Shown here: one piece after another, positions 13,533 to 15,699 of the stretch
How the letters are laid out: each line of letters starts with the position of its first letter
Numbering within the stretch: the stretch's first letter is position 1
Source: Patescibacteria group bacterium
GTDB lineage: Bacteria > Patescibacteriota > Minisyncoccia > Minisyncoccales > PEYH01
Length of the DNA: 15,699 nucleotides
Assembly: GCA_018901715.1 (NCBI GenBank)
Contig: JAHIEL010000028.1
Coordinates: 1 to 15,699 of the forward strand
Direction of reading: 5' to 3'
Program-made: the position numbers and the translations under genes
Notes under the pieces: model-generated
Database searches by the model: none
What the model was told of the DNA's origin: nothing
The model's input: the letters and a program-made list of their open reading frames with translations, nothing else

Positions 13533-14552
13533 ATGATTAAGAGACATAAGAACAAAGGGATTACTTTATTAGAGACATTAATAGCTATTGCTATTTTTGG
13601 GATTATTACTGTCGCGCTTTTTAGCGCCATATCGCACATATATAGGACTTACCATTTTACCTGGCAAGCTGCTGAATCAATAGCAGAAGCTAGAAGAGGG
13701 ATAAAGGTGATATTAAGAGAAGTAAGGGCAGCTAACATCGGAGAAGATGGTTCTTTTGTAATTGAGAAGGCCTCAGCAACAGAATTTATTTTTTATAGTG
13801 ATATTGATAGAGACGGGGAAACAGAAAGAGTGCGATATTTTTTAGGCACTAGCTCCAGCGGAGAACAGAATCAGGAGTGTGCAAGTTTTTCAAGGGGTGG
13901 CTCTTGTTCTGTTAATTTTTCTGATTTTTTAACTGGCGAGGCAGAACAAGTTCAAGTTCAAGTTGGAGTAGAAGGAGATTTGGGCTGGCCTAGTTTAGAA
14001 ATCGTGGATGTTTTTGTTGACGGGACTAAAATGGATACAATGTGTCTTAATGAGGGCGAATGCAGCGATTGTCCTGGGGAATGGCAGGATATAACTATTT
14101 TTGATGTGTCTGAATATGCAAATGATAATTATTTAACCTTTATTGCTGATTCTTCTTATTCCGTAGATCCTATATGCGATTGGCAGGAAGGGAATCATTC
14201 TATTAAAGTAAAGTTTGATTTAACATGGATAGAAGAAGGGCCGGGACAGGATAGAGATTTTAAAAAAGGAGTTATCCAACCACAGGGCAACAATCCAGTG
14301 GAATATCCGAGCGAGCAGGAGGAAATAGTGGTCATTTCCCATTATGTTGAAAATGTTGCAGCAGGTCTTCAGGATTATATTTTCCAATATTTTGATAAAG
14401 ACGGTCAATTGATTGAAAATCCTGTTCAAAGAATTGAACAAACCCAACTAATGGAAATTTCTTTATTAATAAATGTAGACCCAAGCAAGTCGCCAGAGTA
14501 TTATCGTTTACAAACTAGTGTTCAATTGAGAAATTTAAAAAAAGAGGAATAA
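13533..14552 (+). CDS. PilW/PulJ-like minor pilin with an inserted beta-rich domain
   Basis: The product is 339 residues. The prepilin motif is KNKG|ITLLETLIAIAIFGIITVALFSA: cleavage after G9, with Glu5 of the mature protein kept (E14). The pilin fold starts with EARRGIKVILREVRAA and EFIFYSDIDRDGETERVRYFL (84-104) and resumes at FKKGVIQPQGN (243-253) and EEIVVISHYVENVA (263-276). Between these, residues about 112-238 appear to be an inserted domain: cysteines at 116, 125, 171, 177, 180 and 215, and beta-strand-like stretches such as SLEIVDVFVDG and HSIKVKFDLTW. This suggests a jelly-roll-like binding module nested in a loop. It begins 2 bp after the upstream pilin gene. A hairpin starts 4 bases after its stop. 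Confidence 0.87.
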   Translation: MIKRHKNKGITLLETLIAIAIFGIITVALFSAISHIYRTYHFTWQAAESIAEARRGIKVILREVRAANIGEDGSFVIEKASATEFIFYSDIDRDGETERVRYFLGTSSSGEQNQECASFSRGGSCSVNFSDFLTGEAEQVQVQVGVEGDLGWPSLEIVDVFVDGTKMDTMCLNEGECSDCPGEWQDITIFDVSEYANDNYLTFIADSSYSVDPICDWQEGNHSIKVKFDLTWIEEGPGQDRDFKKGVIQPQGNNPVEYPSEQEEIVVISHYVENVAAGLQDYIFQYFDKDGQLIENPVQRIEQTQLMEISLLINVDPSKSPEYYRLQTSVQLRNLKKEE

Positions 14553-14556
14553 TTTC

Positions 14557-14579
14557 GCAACGAGGACGGGCCTCGTTGC
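14557..14579 (+). terminator. Hairpin directly after the PilW-like gene
   Basis: GCAACGAGG (14557-14565) pairs perfectly with CCTCGTTGC (14571-14579) around a 5-base loop ACGGG. It starts 4 bases after the stop and is flanked by TTT and AAAA rather than followed by a T run. The left arm plus loop contain GAGGACGGG (14562-14570), the core shared with the other GC hairpins. It may reduce expression of the next gene or stabilise the upstream message. Confidence 0.6.
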
Positions 14580-14600
14580 AAAATCTACTAGTAAAAAGTT

Positions 14601-15699
14601 ATGTTTCACAACAAAGAAAATGGCTTTATCATCACATATATCCTGGTTTTCGCTGTTATCTTTGCGATTCTTTTAACTGCTTTGCTTGGCTTTATACTTT
14701 CACAAATGAGAATTTCAAAATATGAAGTAGCCAGTGAACAGGCGCTGTATATTGCAGAGGCAGGACTTAATAGGTATCGTTGGTATTTAATTCACCAAAG
14801 CCAAGGGCTTTTAGCAGGCGATGAGCTTGGTTGTCCGTTGTCTGATTGTTCTGAATGTGAAGAATGCGAGTATGAATTTGATTTGCCTGGAGTAGGAGTT
14901 ATTGGGGGATATACTCTGGCTGTAGAAGAGGTAAGGCCATGTGGTATTACTACTGCTGTAACAGTAACAGCAGAGGCATGGACTAATGATTTTCCTAATT
15001 CTAAAAGAAAGGTGAAGTTAAGATATATAAAACCATCAGTAGCTGATTATTCATATATATTAAACTATAATGTTTGGGCTGGTTCTGATAGAGTGATTAC
15101 CGGACCATACCATTCCAATGGCGGAATTAGGATGGATGGAGAGAATAATTCTTTAGTCAGCTCTGAGCAGAGTGAATGGATTTGCACTAGTTCTTACGGA
15201 TGCTCTCCTTGCCCGAGTGAATGTAATTATATTTCGGGTAGGGGCTGTGTTTGCCCGGGAGTTTTTACCACTGCCAATGGTCAAGAGGACCTTTTTGTAG
15301 TTAACGCAAACCATTTTGATTTTGAAGGAATAACAGTGAATTTAAATCAAATTAAGGGATTTACTAAAGATGAAGACAAGGGCTTGTATCTCCCCCCTTC
15401 TGGAAAATTAGGTTATCATGTTATGCTTAATAGTAGACAGTTGATTGTGAGGAAAATTTTAGCATTAAGTAGAGTGTGGGCATACAATGAAGAACTGGGT
15501 AATTTTTGGGAATATTCAATTATTAGCCAAGAAAGCGCACCTGAATATTATGCCATTGATGATTGCGGATTAGCGTTTATAGAAGACAATGTTTGGATTG
15601 AGGGAGGGTTGGCAGGCAAGCTCACGCTTGTTTCAGCAGACCTTATTAATGAAGAAATAGAAACTAATGTTTGGCTCAAAGGTGATATTGAATATCTCA
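14601..15699 (+). CDS. PilX-like pilus assembly protein, 3' end beyond the window
   Basis: The frame opens with ATG at 14601 and runs 366 codons to the window edge without a stop. The N terminus has a short charged leader (MFHNKENG) and one membrane helix (about 9-34), then SEQALYIAEAGLNRYRWYL, the post-helix signature of PilX-type proteins. At the possible cleavage site NG|FIITY the fifth mature residue is Tyr, not the Glu of classical prepilins. The exported part has cysteine clusters (C78, C83, C86, C89 and C195, C201, C204, C208, C216, C218) and a stretch WAGSDRVITGPYHSNGGIRMDG (159-180), followed later by VWIEGGLAGKLTLVSADLI (331-349). That pattern resembles the repetitive beta-structure of DUF4900-like proteins. 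It lies 48 bp after the PilW-like gene, across a hairpin, and is probably the third minor subunit of the same operon. Confidence 0.85.
   Translation, partial: MFHNKENGFIITYILVFAVIFAILLTALLGFILSQMRISKYEVASEQALYIAEAGLNRYRWYLIHQSQGLLAGDELGCPLSDCSECEECEYEFDLPGVGVIGGYTLAVEEVRPCGITTAVTVTAEAWTNDFPNSKRKVKLRYIKPSVADYSYILNYNVWAGSDRVITGPYHSNGGIRMDGENNSLVSSEQSEWICTSSYGCSPCPSECNYISGRGCVCPGVFTTANGQEDLFVVNANHFDFEGITVNLNQIKGFTKDEDKGLYLPPSGKLGYHVMLNSRQLIVRKILALSRVWAYNEELGNFWEYSIISQESAPEYYAIDDCGLAFIEDNVWIEGGLAGKLTLVSADLINEEIETNVWLKGDIEYL

Noticed and set aside
1..15699. TGA-to-glycine recoding as in Gracilibacteria and SR1
   Set aside because: All conserved proteins read through at full length with standard code, and conserved glycines are encoded by GGN.

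Overview
The window is an AT-rich stretch of a bacterial chromosome that most resembles a Candidate Phyla Radiation / Patescibacteria (Parcubacteria-like) genome. The basis is the combination of a trigger factor without its PPIase domain, a membrane pyrophosphatase, RNase Y, a CPR-style type IV pilus cluster with large cysteine-bearing minor pilins, a free-standing LAGLIDADG protein, tRNA genes without encoded CCA, and almost no Shine-Dalgarno sequences. This placement is an inference from gene content; no 16S rRNA or ribosomal protein is present. Of 14 complete stop codons, 11 are TAA, 3 are TAG and none is TGA. The long reading frames contain no in-frame TGA, so the standard bacterial code fits.

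Layout. (1) 1-594 is the 3' end of hppA, facing a convergent LAGLIDADG protein gene (591-1643, minus); the two share a TTAA that supplies both stop codons. (2) 1644-1939 is a gene-free gap with hairpins. (3) 1940-5536 is a housekeeping block on the plus strand: tig, clpP, rny and an HU gene, closed by a strong terminator hairpin (5556-5585). (4) 5669-6769 lies on the minus strand: tRNA-Pro(UGG), tRNA-Gly(UCC), a small DUF6922-like protein and an AbiEii-type nucleotidyltransferase whose start lies inside the small gene. This looks like a toxin-antitoxin or abortive-infection module sitting just downstream of tRNA genes. (5) 6770-6982 is a divergent intergenic region packed with palindromes and partial echoes of the tRNA-Pro 5' end. 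(6) 6983-15699 is a plus-strand type IV pilus locus: a histidine kinase, a receiver-only response regulator, PilB, PilC, and three pilin-like proteins (PilV-, PilW/PulJ- and PilX-like), the last cut by the window end.

How it fits together. The kinase and stand-alone receiver sit immediately before the pilus motor and platform genes, and there is no DNA-binding output domain. That suggests post-translational control of pilus activity. Three intergenic gaps of the pilus cluster carry a GC-rich hairpin. Two of these are clear copies of one repeat family, and the 9-mer core CCCGTCCTC / GAGGACGGG recurs at two further intergenic sites (before tig and after the PilW-like gene). These hairpins may attenuate or protect segments of the pilus transcript, or may be dispersed non-autonomous repeats.

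The best candidates for something undescribed are the DUF6922-like/AbiEii pair beside the tRNAs, the hairpin repeat family, and the minor pilins (a nested extra domain in the PilW-like protein and Cys clusters in the PilX-like protein).
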